From an uncultured Dehalococcoidia bacterium (GTDB lineage: Bacteria > Chloroflexota > Dehalococcoidia > Lucifugimonadales > GCA-2712585): a DNA stretch of 64,000 nt. The notes below the pieces were generated by a model that was not told the DNA's origin, did not search any database, and was given only the letters and a program-made list of their open reading frames with translations. Position numbers and translations under genes: made by a program. Shown one piece after another: positions 42,917 to 50,153 of this stretch. The stretch lies in assembly GCA_951812825.1 (NCBI GenBank), contig OX638324.1:1177141-1241140 (forward strand), written 5' to 3'. The first letter of the stretch is position 1; every line of letters starts with the position of its first letter.

Positions 42917-44317
42917 ATGGGAGAGAATAGACTGGCCTTAACAGCCCACCTGATGCGTAGGGCGGGCTTTGGAGCAACGCGAGAGGAGTTGGAGACGCTG
43001 GCAGAGCGGGAATACGCAGAGTTGGTGGAGGACCTGGTGAACCCGGAGCGGTTTCCTCCCGTGGATGAGGACGTGCTGGAGCGATATTACGGCTGGTTGG
43101 AAGGAGTACAGGGTAAGGTGTGGAGCGGGGTTTGGATCTACCGGATGGTGAATTCCCAGCGGCCCCTGGAGGAGAAGATGGCGCTGTTCTGGCACCACGT
43201 CTTCGCCACGGGGGTGTCGAAGAGCGACCACCCGCCTTCTTCGATACAGCAGATAAAGATGCTCCGCCGGTTGGGACTTCAGGACTTGCGGACGATCCTG
43301 CTGGAGCTTTCCAGAGACCCGGCGATGATTTTCTGGCTGGACAACAACGAAAACCACGCTGCGGACCCAAACGAGAACTACGGTCGGGAGCTTCTGGAAC
43401 TGTTTTCCATGGGGGTGGGCAACTACTCGGAGACGGACATCAAAATGGCGGCGCGGGCGTTCACGGGTTGGACCTTCGAACAGCCGCTGGGGCTCTATCC
43501 CTGCGGTTTCTATCCATCGAGGTTTACGTACCGGGAGGACGACCACGACGAAAGCGAGAAAACGTTCCTGGGCGAGTCGGGGAAGTTTGATGGCGCCGAT
43601 ATTATCGATATCATCGTGAGGCAGCCGGCAACGGCTCGCTTCATTGCAAGGCACCTGTACAACTTCTTCGTCGCGGACGAGGCGCAGGTGCCGGCGTGGG
43701 GAACGGTGCCGCCACGGGACCCGGAGGCCATCGACACACTAGTGAAGGCGTACATGGACACCGACGGGGATATGCGGTCGGTGATGCGGACGCTGCTGAA
43801 TTCGGATTTCTTCAAGGAGTCGCAGTTCCAGCGGGTGAAGAGTCCGGTGGAGCTGGTGGTTGGGACCCTGAAGCTGGTGGATACGAACCGGTTCCCAGAC
43901 ACGAATGTGATGTCTTACCCCACGGCGACGATGGTGATGGGCCAGCAGTTATTGAACCCTCCAACGGTGGAAGGGTGGCATACGGGGAAGGAGTGGATCG
44001 ACGGAGGAACGCTGAACGAGCGGGTGAACTTCGCGGTGAACCTGGTAGCGGACACGTCAAAGCCCGGCGTACAGGCCATCATGGACCGACTGGAGAAGGA
44101 CGGTGGGTCGCTTACCCCTTCGGAGTTCGTCGAGCGGTGTCTGGACCTGACAGGACCGATTGAGGCCAGCGAGGAGACGCGGGCGGCGCTGCTTCGGTTC
44201 GCCGAGTCCGGCGGCGACCTGGACATGACATCGTCGGAGAACGGGGAGTCCACCCGTGAGCGCATCGTGCGGATGCTGCAACTGATTGTGGCTTCCCGCG
44301 AGTACCAGTTTGCATAG
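42917..44317 (+). CDS. DUF1800 family protein
   Basis: 466 residues. Family marks are TAHLMRRAGFGATREEL at the start, PLEEKMALFWHHVFATGVSK, DPNENYGRELLELFSMGVGNYSETDIKMAARAFTGWTF, and VEGWHTGKEWIDGG near the end. Its biochemical function is not established. Many relatives carry a Tat signal and are exported together with DUF1501 partners; no signal peptide is visible here. The DUF1501 gene follows within 16 bases, the usual partner, so the two probably form one unit. Confidence 0.88.
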   Translation: MGENRLALTAHLMRRAGFGATREELETLAEREYAELVEDLVNPERFPPVDEDVLERYYGWLEGVQGKVWSGVWIYRMVNSQRPLEEKMALFWHHVFATGVSKSDHPPSSIQQIKMLRRLGLQDLRTILLELSRDPAMIFWLDNNENHAADPNENYGRELLELFSMGVGNYSETDIKMAARAFTGWTFEQPLGLYPCGFYPSRFTYREDDHDESEKTFLGESGKFDGADIIDIIVRQPATARFIARHLYNFFVADEAQVPAWGTVPPRDPEAIDTLVKAYMDTDGDMRSVMRTLLNSDFFKESQFQRVKSPVELVVGTLKLVDTNRFPDTNVMSYPTATMVMGQQLLNPPTVEGWHTGKEWIDGGTLNERVNFAVNLVADTSKPGVQAIMDRLEKDGGSLTPSEFVERCLDLTGPIEASEETRAALLRFAESGGDLDMTSSENGESTRERIVRMLQLIVASREYQFA

Positions 44318-44333
44318 GACCAAGGAGGAAATG

Positions 44334-45464
44334 ATGAAAGAACGAAGCCAGGAGCCGGTGTTGGTTGTTCTTCAACTAAGCGGCGGCAACGACTTTATGA
44401 ATACGCTGATTCCGTATACCAGCGGGGACTATTACGACGCACGGCCCACGGTGGCCATTCCCCAGGAGGACGTGCTGCCCATTAACGACACCCTTGGGTT
44501 TCATCCGAGCGCGGGGCCGCTGAAGGAGTTGTACGAGAGAAACAAGATGGCCATTGTACAGGGCATAGGCTACCCGAACTCCAACCGGTCCCACTTTCGG
44601 GCCATGGACATCTGGCACACCTGCGAGCCCCACGAGGTGGGCACGGAGGGCTGGGTGGCCAAGGCGGTGCGAGAGCTGGATCCGCGGTCGGAGAACGTGC
44701 TCACGTGCGTTAGCCTGGGAAAGGGCCTGCCACGAGCGGTGGTATCCTCGGGGGTGCCGGTGACTTCGGTGGACAACCTGGAGGCCTATGGGGTGATGAC
44801 GGGTATCGCGGAGGAGGAACGGCTTGAGGCGCTGGAGATATTCAAGCACATGTACACGCCGGCCGTTGGAGCGCAGGCGGCGATGGACTATCTGGGCAAT
44901 ACGGGCCTGGACGTGCTCAAGGGCACGGACATGCTCAAGAAGGCCCCGGCGGAGTACAAGTCGGACGTGGAATACGCCAATAACGGGATTGCCAAGAGCC
45001 TTCGGGACGTGGCGCGTATTCATCTTGCAGACCTGGGCACGCGAATCTTCTACACCCAACACGGGGGATATGACACCCACTCCAGGGAGTTGTTGCTGCA
45101 CGAACAGCTTATGACGGAGCTCTCCGGGGCCGTTATGGACTTCTATACGGACTTGGAGGAGCACGCCGCAGGAGACAACGTGGCGATTCTGGTGTTCACG
45201 GAATTCGGTCGGCGGATCAGGGACAACGGCAGCGGGACGGACCACGGCTCCGGCGGCGGGGCTTTCATCATCGGTCCTCGCGTCAAGGGGGGGCTGTACG
45301 CCGAGTACCCGTCAGTGGTCCCCGCCAACTGGCTGAACGGCGAAGACCTGCGCCATACGATAGATTTCCGGGGCATCTACGGCACGATGCTCGAGCAGTG
45401 GATGGGGGTGGAGGCGGCGCCCATAGTCGGGGGCACATTCGAGCAGGTGCACCCCTTCGCTTAG
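44334..45464 (+). CDS. DUF1501 family protein (sulfatase/alkaline-phosphatase-like fold)
   Basis: 376 residues; an ATG at 44331 directly before is an alternative, and AAGGAGG precedes both. VLVVLQLSGGNDFMNTLIPY is the family start, followed by RSHFRAMDIWHT, YTQHGGYDTHS, VFTEFGRRIRDNGSGTDHGSGGGAFIIG and HTIDFRGIYGTMLEQWMG. The GGND, GxDTH and TDHG motifs match metal ligands of the alkaline-phosphatase fold. As with its DUF1800 partner, the Tat signal common in relatives is missing, which points to a cytoplasmic role. The substrate is unknown. Confidence 0.88.
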   Translation: MKERSQEPVLVVLQLSGGNDFMNTLIPYTSGDYYDARPTVAIPQEDVLPINDTLGFHPSAGPLKELYERNKMAIVQGIGYPNSNRSHFRAMDIWHTCEPHEVGTEGWVAKAVRELDPRSENVLTCVSLGKGLPRAVVSSGVPVTSVDNLEAYGVMTGIAEEERLEALEIFKHMYTPAVGAQAAMDYLGNTGLDVLKGTDMLKKAPAEYKSDVEYANNGIAKSLRDVARIHLADLGTRIFYTQHGGYDTHSRELLLHEQLMTELSGAVMDFYTDLEEHAAGDNVAILVFTEFGRRIRDNGSGTDHGSGGGAFIIGPRVKGGLYAEYPSVVPANWLNGEDLRHTIDFRGIYGTMLEQWMGVEAAPIVGGTFEQVHPFA

Positions 45465-45499
45465 GGGTTACGGCAAAGAAGAACGGGTAGAGGTGAGCC

Positions 45500-46516
45500 A
45501 TGGCTAGACCTTATGCAATGCTGAGGGCCGGATTCCCGTACGTGAAGACGGTGGGAATGCGACGACTGACGGTGAATTTCCCCGTGGACGTGGCGATCGG
45601 GCGGAACGACGCCCTGTACATCCTCTGCCGCAACGAAGAGGGCGTGATGGTACGGATGTTGAGCCAAGAGGACGAGGACCTTGGGTTTTTCTCTTCCTTG
45701 GGCACTGGCGATGGGCAGCTTCGTTGGCCGGTGGCCATCGTCAGCGACGGAGAGGGGAATTTCTTCATCTCGGACGAGGCGTGTCACCGTATATCGAAAT
45801 TCAATGCCGAAGGTGAGTTTCTGGGGAAGTGGGGAGAGTTCGGCTCGGAAGCGGGCCAGCTTAACGCACCGGCGGGGATGGCCTTCGACAGCGACGAGAA
45901 TATGTACGTGGCCGACGGGTTAAACCATAGGGTACAGAAATTCGCGAAGGACGGGGAGTTTCTGGGTCAGTGGGGCGGCTTCGGCACGGGCAACGGGGAG
46001 TTCAATATGCCATGGGGTGTGGCGGTGGATGAGTTCGACGACGTTTACGTTGCGGACTGGCGGAACGACCGGGTACAGAAGTTCGACGCGAACGGGGAGT
46101 TCATCTTCAAGTTTGGCAGCACTGGCAGCAGCGACGGAGAGTTCAACCGTCCGGCAGGTTTGACGCTGGATAGCGACGGGGACATCTACGTGGCGGATTC
46201 GGGGAACGACCGGGTACAGCTTTTCAACCAGGAAGGGAGCTTCGTCCAGAAATTCGTCGGGGACGCCACCCTGTCCAGGTCGGCGCGGGCGTATATGCTC
46301 TCTAACCCGATGTTCCTGCGACTGAGGGACATGGCATCCATAGACATGCAGAAGTACTTCCGACGGCCCCGTTCGGTGCGCGTCGATGACAAGGGGCGGA
46401 TGTACGTGCCGGACTACGGATCTTTTCGGGTGCAGATATACCAGAAAGACGTGGAGCGGCTGGAGGAGAGCCAGATTGCGGCGCCTCTGAAGGCTCCTTC
46501 GCTCCTGACGGCCTAA
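45500..46516 (+). CDS. NHL-repeat beta-propeller protein
   Basis: 338 residues. At least four NHL repeats are visible between residues 65 and 260, each of the form 'GxLxxPxGxxxDxxxxxYVADxxNxRVQKFxxxGEF': ISDEACHRISKFNAEGEFLG, VADGLNHRVQKFAKDGEFLG, VADWRNDRVQKFDANGEFIF and VADSGNDRVQLFNQEGSFV. A fifth, interrupted blade (VRVDDKGRMYVPDYGSFRVQIY) closes the propeller. No signal peptide is present. NHL propellers bind protein or RNA, and some are lyases; here it probably serves the DUF1800/DUF1501 pair encoded upstream. Confidence 0.85.
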   Translation: MARPYAMLRAGFPYVKTVGMRRLTVNFPVDVAIGRNDALYILCRNEEGVMVRMLSQEDEDLGFFSSLGTGDGQLRWPVAIVSDGEGNFFISDEACHRISKFNAEGEFLGKWGEFGSEAGQLNAPAGMAFDSDENMYVADGLNHRVQKFAKDGEFLGQWGGFGTGNGEFNMPWGVAVDEFDDVYVADWRNDRVQKFDANGEFIFKFGSTGSSDGEFNRPAGLTLDSDGDIYVADSGNDRVQLFNQEGSFVQKFVGDATLSRSARAYMLSNPMFLRLRDMASIDMQKYFRRPRSVRVDDKGRMYVPDYGSFRVQIYQKDVERLEESQIAAPLKAPSLLTA

Positions 46517-46548
46517 AGGCCGTCTTTTCTCGCAATTTTGGAGGTGTA

Positions 46549-47760
46549 ATGAGCAGCGGATTAGACTATACGAAGTTATTTGCCAAGGACATACCGGGAC
46601 CATCGTCAAGGGGGGAGCCGGACCCGCCCTACAACTTCACCTACGGCCACGGCAGCCCGGATCTGCTGCCCATCGAAGGTTTTGTTGACGCGGCGGCGGA
46701 CGTGTTTCGGAAGGACGGACGGAGCCTGGCGGTGTATCACGCCAACGGCGGAGGCCTGGGCTATCTCCCGCTGCGGGAGTTCTTGGTTGAGAAGCTGGCG
46801 AAGCATAGGGGCATCCAGGTGACGGCAGACGAGATTCTGATTACGTCCGGGTCGCAGCAAGGAATAATCGCCGTGATGGACGCCTTTCTGGAACCGGGAG
46901 ACACAGTTGTCACGGAGATGTTCTCCTACGCCGGGACGCTGGGCAACCTGCGTCGACACGGGGCGGAGGTGGTGGGAGTGCCCCTGGATGAAGAGGGGAT
47001 GCGGACGGACCTGCTGGAGAAGACGCTTACCGACCTACAGTCGCGAGGGATCAAGCCGAAGTTCATCTACACGATACCGACGCTGCACAATCCCACGGGG
47101 CGGGTGATGGGGATGGAGCGTCGGCGGGAGATGCTGGAGTTGAGCCGACGGTTCGGGGTGCCGATCTTCGAGGACGAGTGCTACGCGGATCTGGTATTTG
47201 AGAAGGAATACGAGCATGCCATCCGGTCGCTGGACAACTCGAACTACGTGCTGCACGTGGGGTCGTTCTCGAAGTCGCTGGCGCCTGGGGTGCGGCTGGG
47301 TTACGTGGTAGCGCCGTGGGAGGTGATGAGCCAGATTCTGCCTTTCAAGATGGACATCGGGACGAGCACGATGGGGCAGATGATTGTGGCGGAGTTCCTG
47401 GAGAATAACTTCGACAGTCACATGGAACATCTGAAGTCGGGATTGGAGCGGAAGAGGGATACGCTGATTGCGGCGCTGAAGGAGCATTTCGGGCCGGAGG
47501 TGCAGCCGAGCGAGCCGCGGGGCGGTATGTTTGTGTGGGTGCGGTTTCCCGAGGGTATAGACACCAGAAAGGCGTTGGAGGCGGCAAAGGCGGAGGGGGT
47601 GGCTTACAACCCGGGGCCGGACTGGGCCGTTTACGCCGATGACGACGAGCGGAACGGGATGAATTACGTGAGGTTGTGCTACGCGCTGCTAACGGAGTCG
47701 GAGACCTGGGAGGGGATTGAAAGGATGTCGCGGGCGTTCAGGGAGGCGGGATTGACCTAG
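46549..47760 (+). CDS. PLP-dependent class I/II aminotransferase (LysN/MocR-type domain)
   Basis: 403 residues, ATG after GGAGG. GGLGYLPLREFLVEKLAKHRGIQV, ILITSGSQQGIIAVMDAFLEPGDTVVTEMFSY, YTIPTLHNPTGRVM, PIFEDECYADLVF and HVGSFSKSLAPGVRLGYVVAP (PLP lysine) are the order seen in 2-aminoadipate/aromatic aminotransferases. There is no N-terminal HTH, so it is an enzyme rather than a MocR regulator. The amino donor and substrate are not predictable. It is the last gene of the DUF1800 operon, followed by a strong terminator. Confidence 0.9.
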   Translation: MSSGLDYTKLFAKDIPGPSSRGEPDPPYNFTYGHGSPDLLPIEGFVDAAADVFRKDGRSLAVYHANGGGLGYLPLREFLVEKLAKHRGIQVTADEILITSGSQQGIIAVMDAFLEPGDTVVTEMFSYAGTLGNLRRHGAEVVGVPLDEEGMRTDLLEKTLTDLQSRGIKPKFIYTIPTLHNPTGRVMGMERRREMLELSRRFGVPIFEDECYADLVFEKEYEHAIRSLDNSNYVLHVGSFSKSLAPGVRLGYVVAPWEVMSQILPFKMDIGTSTMGQMIVAEFLENNFDSHMEHLKSGLERKRDTLIAALKEHFGPEVQPSEPRGGMFVWVRFPEGIDTRKALEAAKAEGVAYNPGPDWAVYADDDERNGMNYVRLCYALLTESETWEGIERMSRAFREAGLT

Positions 47761-47770
47761 CGGGGAGGGA

Positions 47771-47790
47771 GTTCCTGCCTTCGCAGGAAC
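47771..47790. repeat. Palindromic repeat, 8-bp hairpin
   Basis: GTTCCTGC, CTTC, GCAGGAAC is a perfect hairpin followed by AAG. A related, longer form lies at 58224-58268, where parts of the palindrome are repeated. Both sit in repeat-rich intergenic DNA. Confidence 0.6.
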
Positions 47791-47796
47791 AAGAGG

Positions 47797-47835
47797 GGAC
47801 ACTGCGTGTCGGCAAGTTAGGGGTTGGGCGTGAGG
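47797..47835. repeat. Interspersed repeat family B, copy 1
   Basis: The word ACTGCGTG(T/A)CGGCA followed by a G/T-rich tail (GGGGTTGGGCGTG) recurs at 54169-54207 and 58081-58120. The core GTCACTGCGTGAC is itself a short palindrome in the other two copies. Confidence 0.6.
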
Positions 47836-47904
47836 GAGGGGTTGGGGGCTCGGGGCGTAGGACTTGGGCAGGGGAGCGGGCGGGACACAAGGACACTGAA
47901 TTAA

Positions 47905-47936
47905 AAGGGGGCGGCTCCTGGTGGAGCCGCCCCCTT
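47905..47936. terminator. Bidirectional terminator between convergent genes
   Basis: A 14-bp perfect stem (47905-47918 with 47923-47936) with loop TGGT, with A residues before it and T-rich sequence after it. It would stop transcription from both the aminotransferase operon and the solute-binding protein gene. Confidence 0.85.
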
Positions 47937-47970
47937 CTTGGGTTCGCCGGGGGAATCGCCCCCATCCAAA

Positions 47971-47993
47971 CCATCCCCCATCAAGGGGGATGG
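47971..47993. repeat. Palindromic hairpin repeat
   Basis: CCATCCCCC and GGGGGATGG pair around ATCAA just downstream of the solute-binding protein gene (minus strand). It may be a second terminator or a member of a short palindromic repeat family. Confidence 0.5.
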
Positions 47994-48009
47994 GTGAAGA
48001 GGGGAGGGG

Positions 48010-49893
48010 TTACTGGTAGACAGGGATCGTGTACTCGTGGTGGCGTACGGGACCCCAGTGCTGCCAGTTGGCCGTGTAGGTATCGATGACGCCCGGGTCG
48101 TAGGCGGAGACGGGGAAGAGGAAGGCGAGGGGTATGAGGAGGTAGTTGTCGTAGAGGTAGTCGCCTATGGCCTGTTCCCACATCAGGATATCGTCCGGGT
48201 TGACCGCAGCTTTGAAGTTGAGGTAGAGCTGGTCCAGCTCGTCGTATTCCCAGGTGGGATTGCCGCAGCCGCCGGCTACGGAGCTCATGGGGTAGCAGGG
48301 GTCGCTGGGGAAGGGGTTGCCGGCGCCGTAGCGGATGGTGTAGACGTTCTGTCCCCAGGTGCGCTCGCGGGCGCGTTTGAGGATTTCGCCGAATTCGACG
48401 GGTTCGATGGTGCTGGTGAGGCCGACCTCGGTCCACATGGAAGCGAGGACTTCGGCAACTTCCGGCCCTTCGGGGACGCCGCCCATCTTGGCGGTGGTGA
48501 CGGTGAATTCGAAGCCGTCAGGGTAGCCGGCCTCAGCGAGGAGGCTCCTGGCCTGTTCGGGGTCGTAGGGGTAGGGGGTCCACTCTTCCTTAAAGTCGTA
48601 GCGGTAGGGCGGGATGCCGTAGGTACTGGCGGGAACTGCCGCATCGCCCCAGAAGGTCTCGATAATGAGATCCCGGTCGATGGCAAGGTTCATGGCCTTG
48701 CGCACGGTGGCGTTCCGCATGGGGTTGTCGGCGATGAAGCCACCGGCGATGGGTTCGGTTTCGCCCTTGCGGGAGCCGGCGAGGATCTCCTTGGGTTGGT
48801 CGTAGTAGAGGCCGCCGAAGTAGGCGAACATGAAGATGCCGGGGAGGGTGGCCACGACGGTCTCGAAGCCGCGCTCGTTGGCCTGGGGCAGGAGGGTGCG
48901 GGGGATGTCCGCCAAGTGGACTTCGCTGGTGAGGAGCATCGCCAGGCGGGTGGCGTCTTCCGGGGTGTAGTAGATCATGAGCTCGTGGAATTCGGGGGTC
49001 TTGCGCCAGTGGTCTTCCACGCGTTCTACGTGGAGCCCGACGCCGATTTTGAGGTCGATGTAGCTGAAGGGGCCGGTGCCGACGGGGTTTTCGGCGTAGG
49101 CATCTTCGCCGCCGACAGCGTCCCAGTAGTCTTTGCTGAGCATGGCGACGAGGCCGCCTTCGGAGATGTGGCCGAGGAGGAGGGGTTCGGCCTGGTCCAT
49201 GTTGTAGTCGAAGGAGTAGTCGTTCTGAACGTCGAAGTTGGAGTCGGCAACGCCGTAGATGTTCCAGCGACCGGGGTTGTAGGAGGTCTCACCGGCGGAG
49301 GTGCGGATGCTGAATATGACGTCTTCGACGGTGAGTTCGTCGCCTCCCCCATTGTCGTTGGTGTGGAAGGGGATGCCTTGTTTAAGGGTGAAGGACCAGC
49401 TTGTAGCGTCGTCGGACATGGACCATTCTTCGACGACGTGGTCGTTGGTGTAGTCGCCGGAGTGGGGGTCTATGTAGACCATTTCCTCATACATGGTCTT
49501 GATGGGGCCGGATGAGGAGTGGAAGGTCTGGTGGACCATGGTTACCTGGTGGCCGGGTGGGACCATGGAGATTTCCAGCCGTGGGGAAACGGGCACTTTT
49601 GCCATCATGGTGGGTTCCGGGGTGGGGGCCGGCGTGGGTGTGGCGGTGGGGGTGGGCCGCGGTGTGGAGGGTGCGGCGGTGGGGGTGGGTCTGGGGGTGG
49701 CCGGCATGGCGGTGGGGGTTGGGGCCATGGTGGGTGGCGGAGTTGCAGGGACGGCGGTGGGTGGCGGGGCCGCGGTGGGGGACTGGGTGGCCTCTTCATC
49801 GTCACCGCAAGCGAGGATGAAGAGGAGGGTGAGGAGCAAAGCTCCTAAAAGGGCGTATATGGACAGATTTGATATGGGTTTGAAGTGTGGCAT
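48010..49893 (-). CDS. ABC transporter solute-binding lipoprotein (peptide/nickel family 5)
   Basis: 627 residues. A signal with lipobox LLFILAC is followed by an acidic patch (GDDEEATQ) and a Pro/Thr/Ala linker of about 60 residues. The family 5 body starts near RLEISMVPPG and includes YNPGRWNIYGVAD, VGTGPFSYIDL, MRNATVRKAMNLAIDRDLIIETF and the lobe hinge EEWTPYPYDPEQARSLLAEAGYPDGFEF. It captures peptides or similar solutes outside the membrane. The matching permease and ATPase genes are not adjacent, so it is an orphan binding protein or serves a distant importer. Confidence 0.9.
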   Translation of the reverse strand: MPHFKPISNLSIYALLGALLLTLLFILACGDDEEATQSPTAAPPPTAVPATPPPTMAPTPTAMPATPRPTPTAAPSTPRPTPTATPTPAPTPEPTMMAKVPVSPRLEISMVPPGHQVTMVHQTFHSSSGPIKTMYEEMVYIDPHSGDYTNDHVVEEWSMSDDATSWSFTLKQGIPFHTNDNGGGDELTVEDVIFSIRTSAGETSYNPGRWNIYGVADSNFDVQNDYSFDYNMDQAEPLLLGHISEGGLVAMLSKDYWDAVGGEDAYAENPVGTGPFSYIDLKIGVGLHVERVEDHWRKTPEFHELMIYYTPEDATRLAMLLTSEVHLADIPRTLLPQANERGFETVVATLPGIFMFAYFGGLYYDQPKEILAGSRKGETEPIAGGFIADNPMRNATVRKAMNLAIDRDLIIETFWGDAAVPASTYGIPPYRYDFKEEWTPYPYDPEQARSLLAEAGYPDGFEFTVTTAKMGGVPEGPEVAEVLASMWTEVGLTSTIEPVEFGEILKRARERTWGQNVYTIRYGAGNPFPSDPCYPMSSVAGGCGNPTWEYDELDQLYLNFKAAVNPDDILMWEQAIGDYLYDNYLLIPLAFLFPVSAYDPGVIDTYTANWQHWGPVRHHEYTIPVYQ

Positions 49894-49958
49894 GGGGGAT
49901 TATCTCCTTATCACGCCGTCAGGAGCGTGGGTGTTTACGAAGGTTGGGGGATGGGTTG

Positions 49959-49987
49959 ATGGTAGGGAATTTGGGTGTGATTGTCAA
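49959..49987 (-). promoter_or_regulatory. Promoter for solute-binding protein gene
   Basis: Minus strand: consensus TTGACA (49987-49982), 17 bases, TACCAT (49964-49959), about 65 bases upstream of the ATG. AAGGAG lies before the start codon. Confidence 0.65.
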
Positions 49988-50005
49988 ACGAGGGGGGCAC
50001 TGGGT

Positions 50006-50038
50006 GACGAGATCCTTCGGCTGCGCTCAGCATGAAAT
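50006..50038 (-). repeat. Interspersed repeat, copy 2
   Basis: The reverse complement (CATGCTGAGCGCAGC... GATCTCGTC) resembles 13575-13610. This copy lies just upstream of the solute-binding protein promoter and adjoins a palindromic repeat. Confidence 0.5.
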
Positions 50039-50053
50039 GTGGGGGGAGGGAGG

Positions 50054-50083
50054 GGATGGATTCCCGCATCCGCGGGAATGACG
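50054..50083. repeat. REP-like palindrome family A, copy 1
   Basis: GGATGG followed by ATTCCCGC, ATCC, GCGGGAAT and GACG. The same element recurs at 54211-54240, 58183-58212 and 58487-58516, always between genes. In the 54211 copy the loop reads GGAT, the complement of ATCC, so its hairpin core is flipped relative to its left flank. Confidence 0.75.
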
Positions 50084-50100
50084 GGGAAGGGGATAATAGG

Positions 50101-50130
50101 AAGAGGGCGGACCGTGTGGCCCGCCCTCTT
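50101..50130 (-). terminator. Terminator of surface-protein copy A
   Basis: A 10-bp perfect stem (AAGAGGGCGG with its complement) around a 10-base loop lies 24 bases beyond the stop codon. It is identical to 54284-54313 after copy B. Confidence 0.75.
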
Positions 50131-50153
50131 CTGCGTTTCCTCCGGTTGTGAGG

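Noticed and set aside
48037-49515. 492-codon plus-strand frame opposite the solute-binding protein
   Set aside because: Repetitive Gly/Val/Asp-rich shadow with no recognisable domain or ribosome site.
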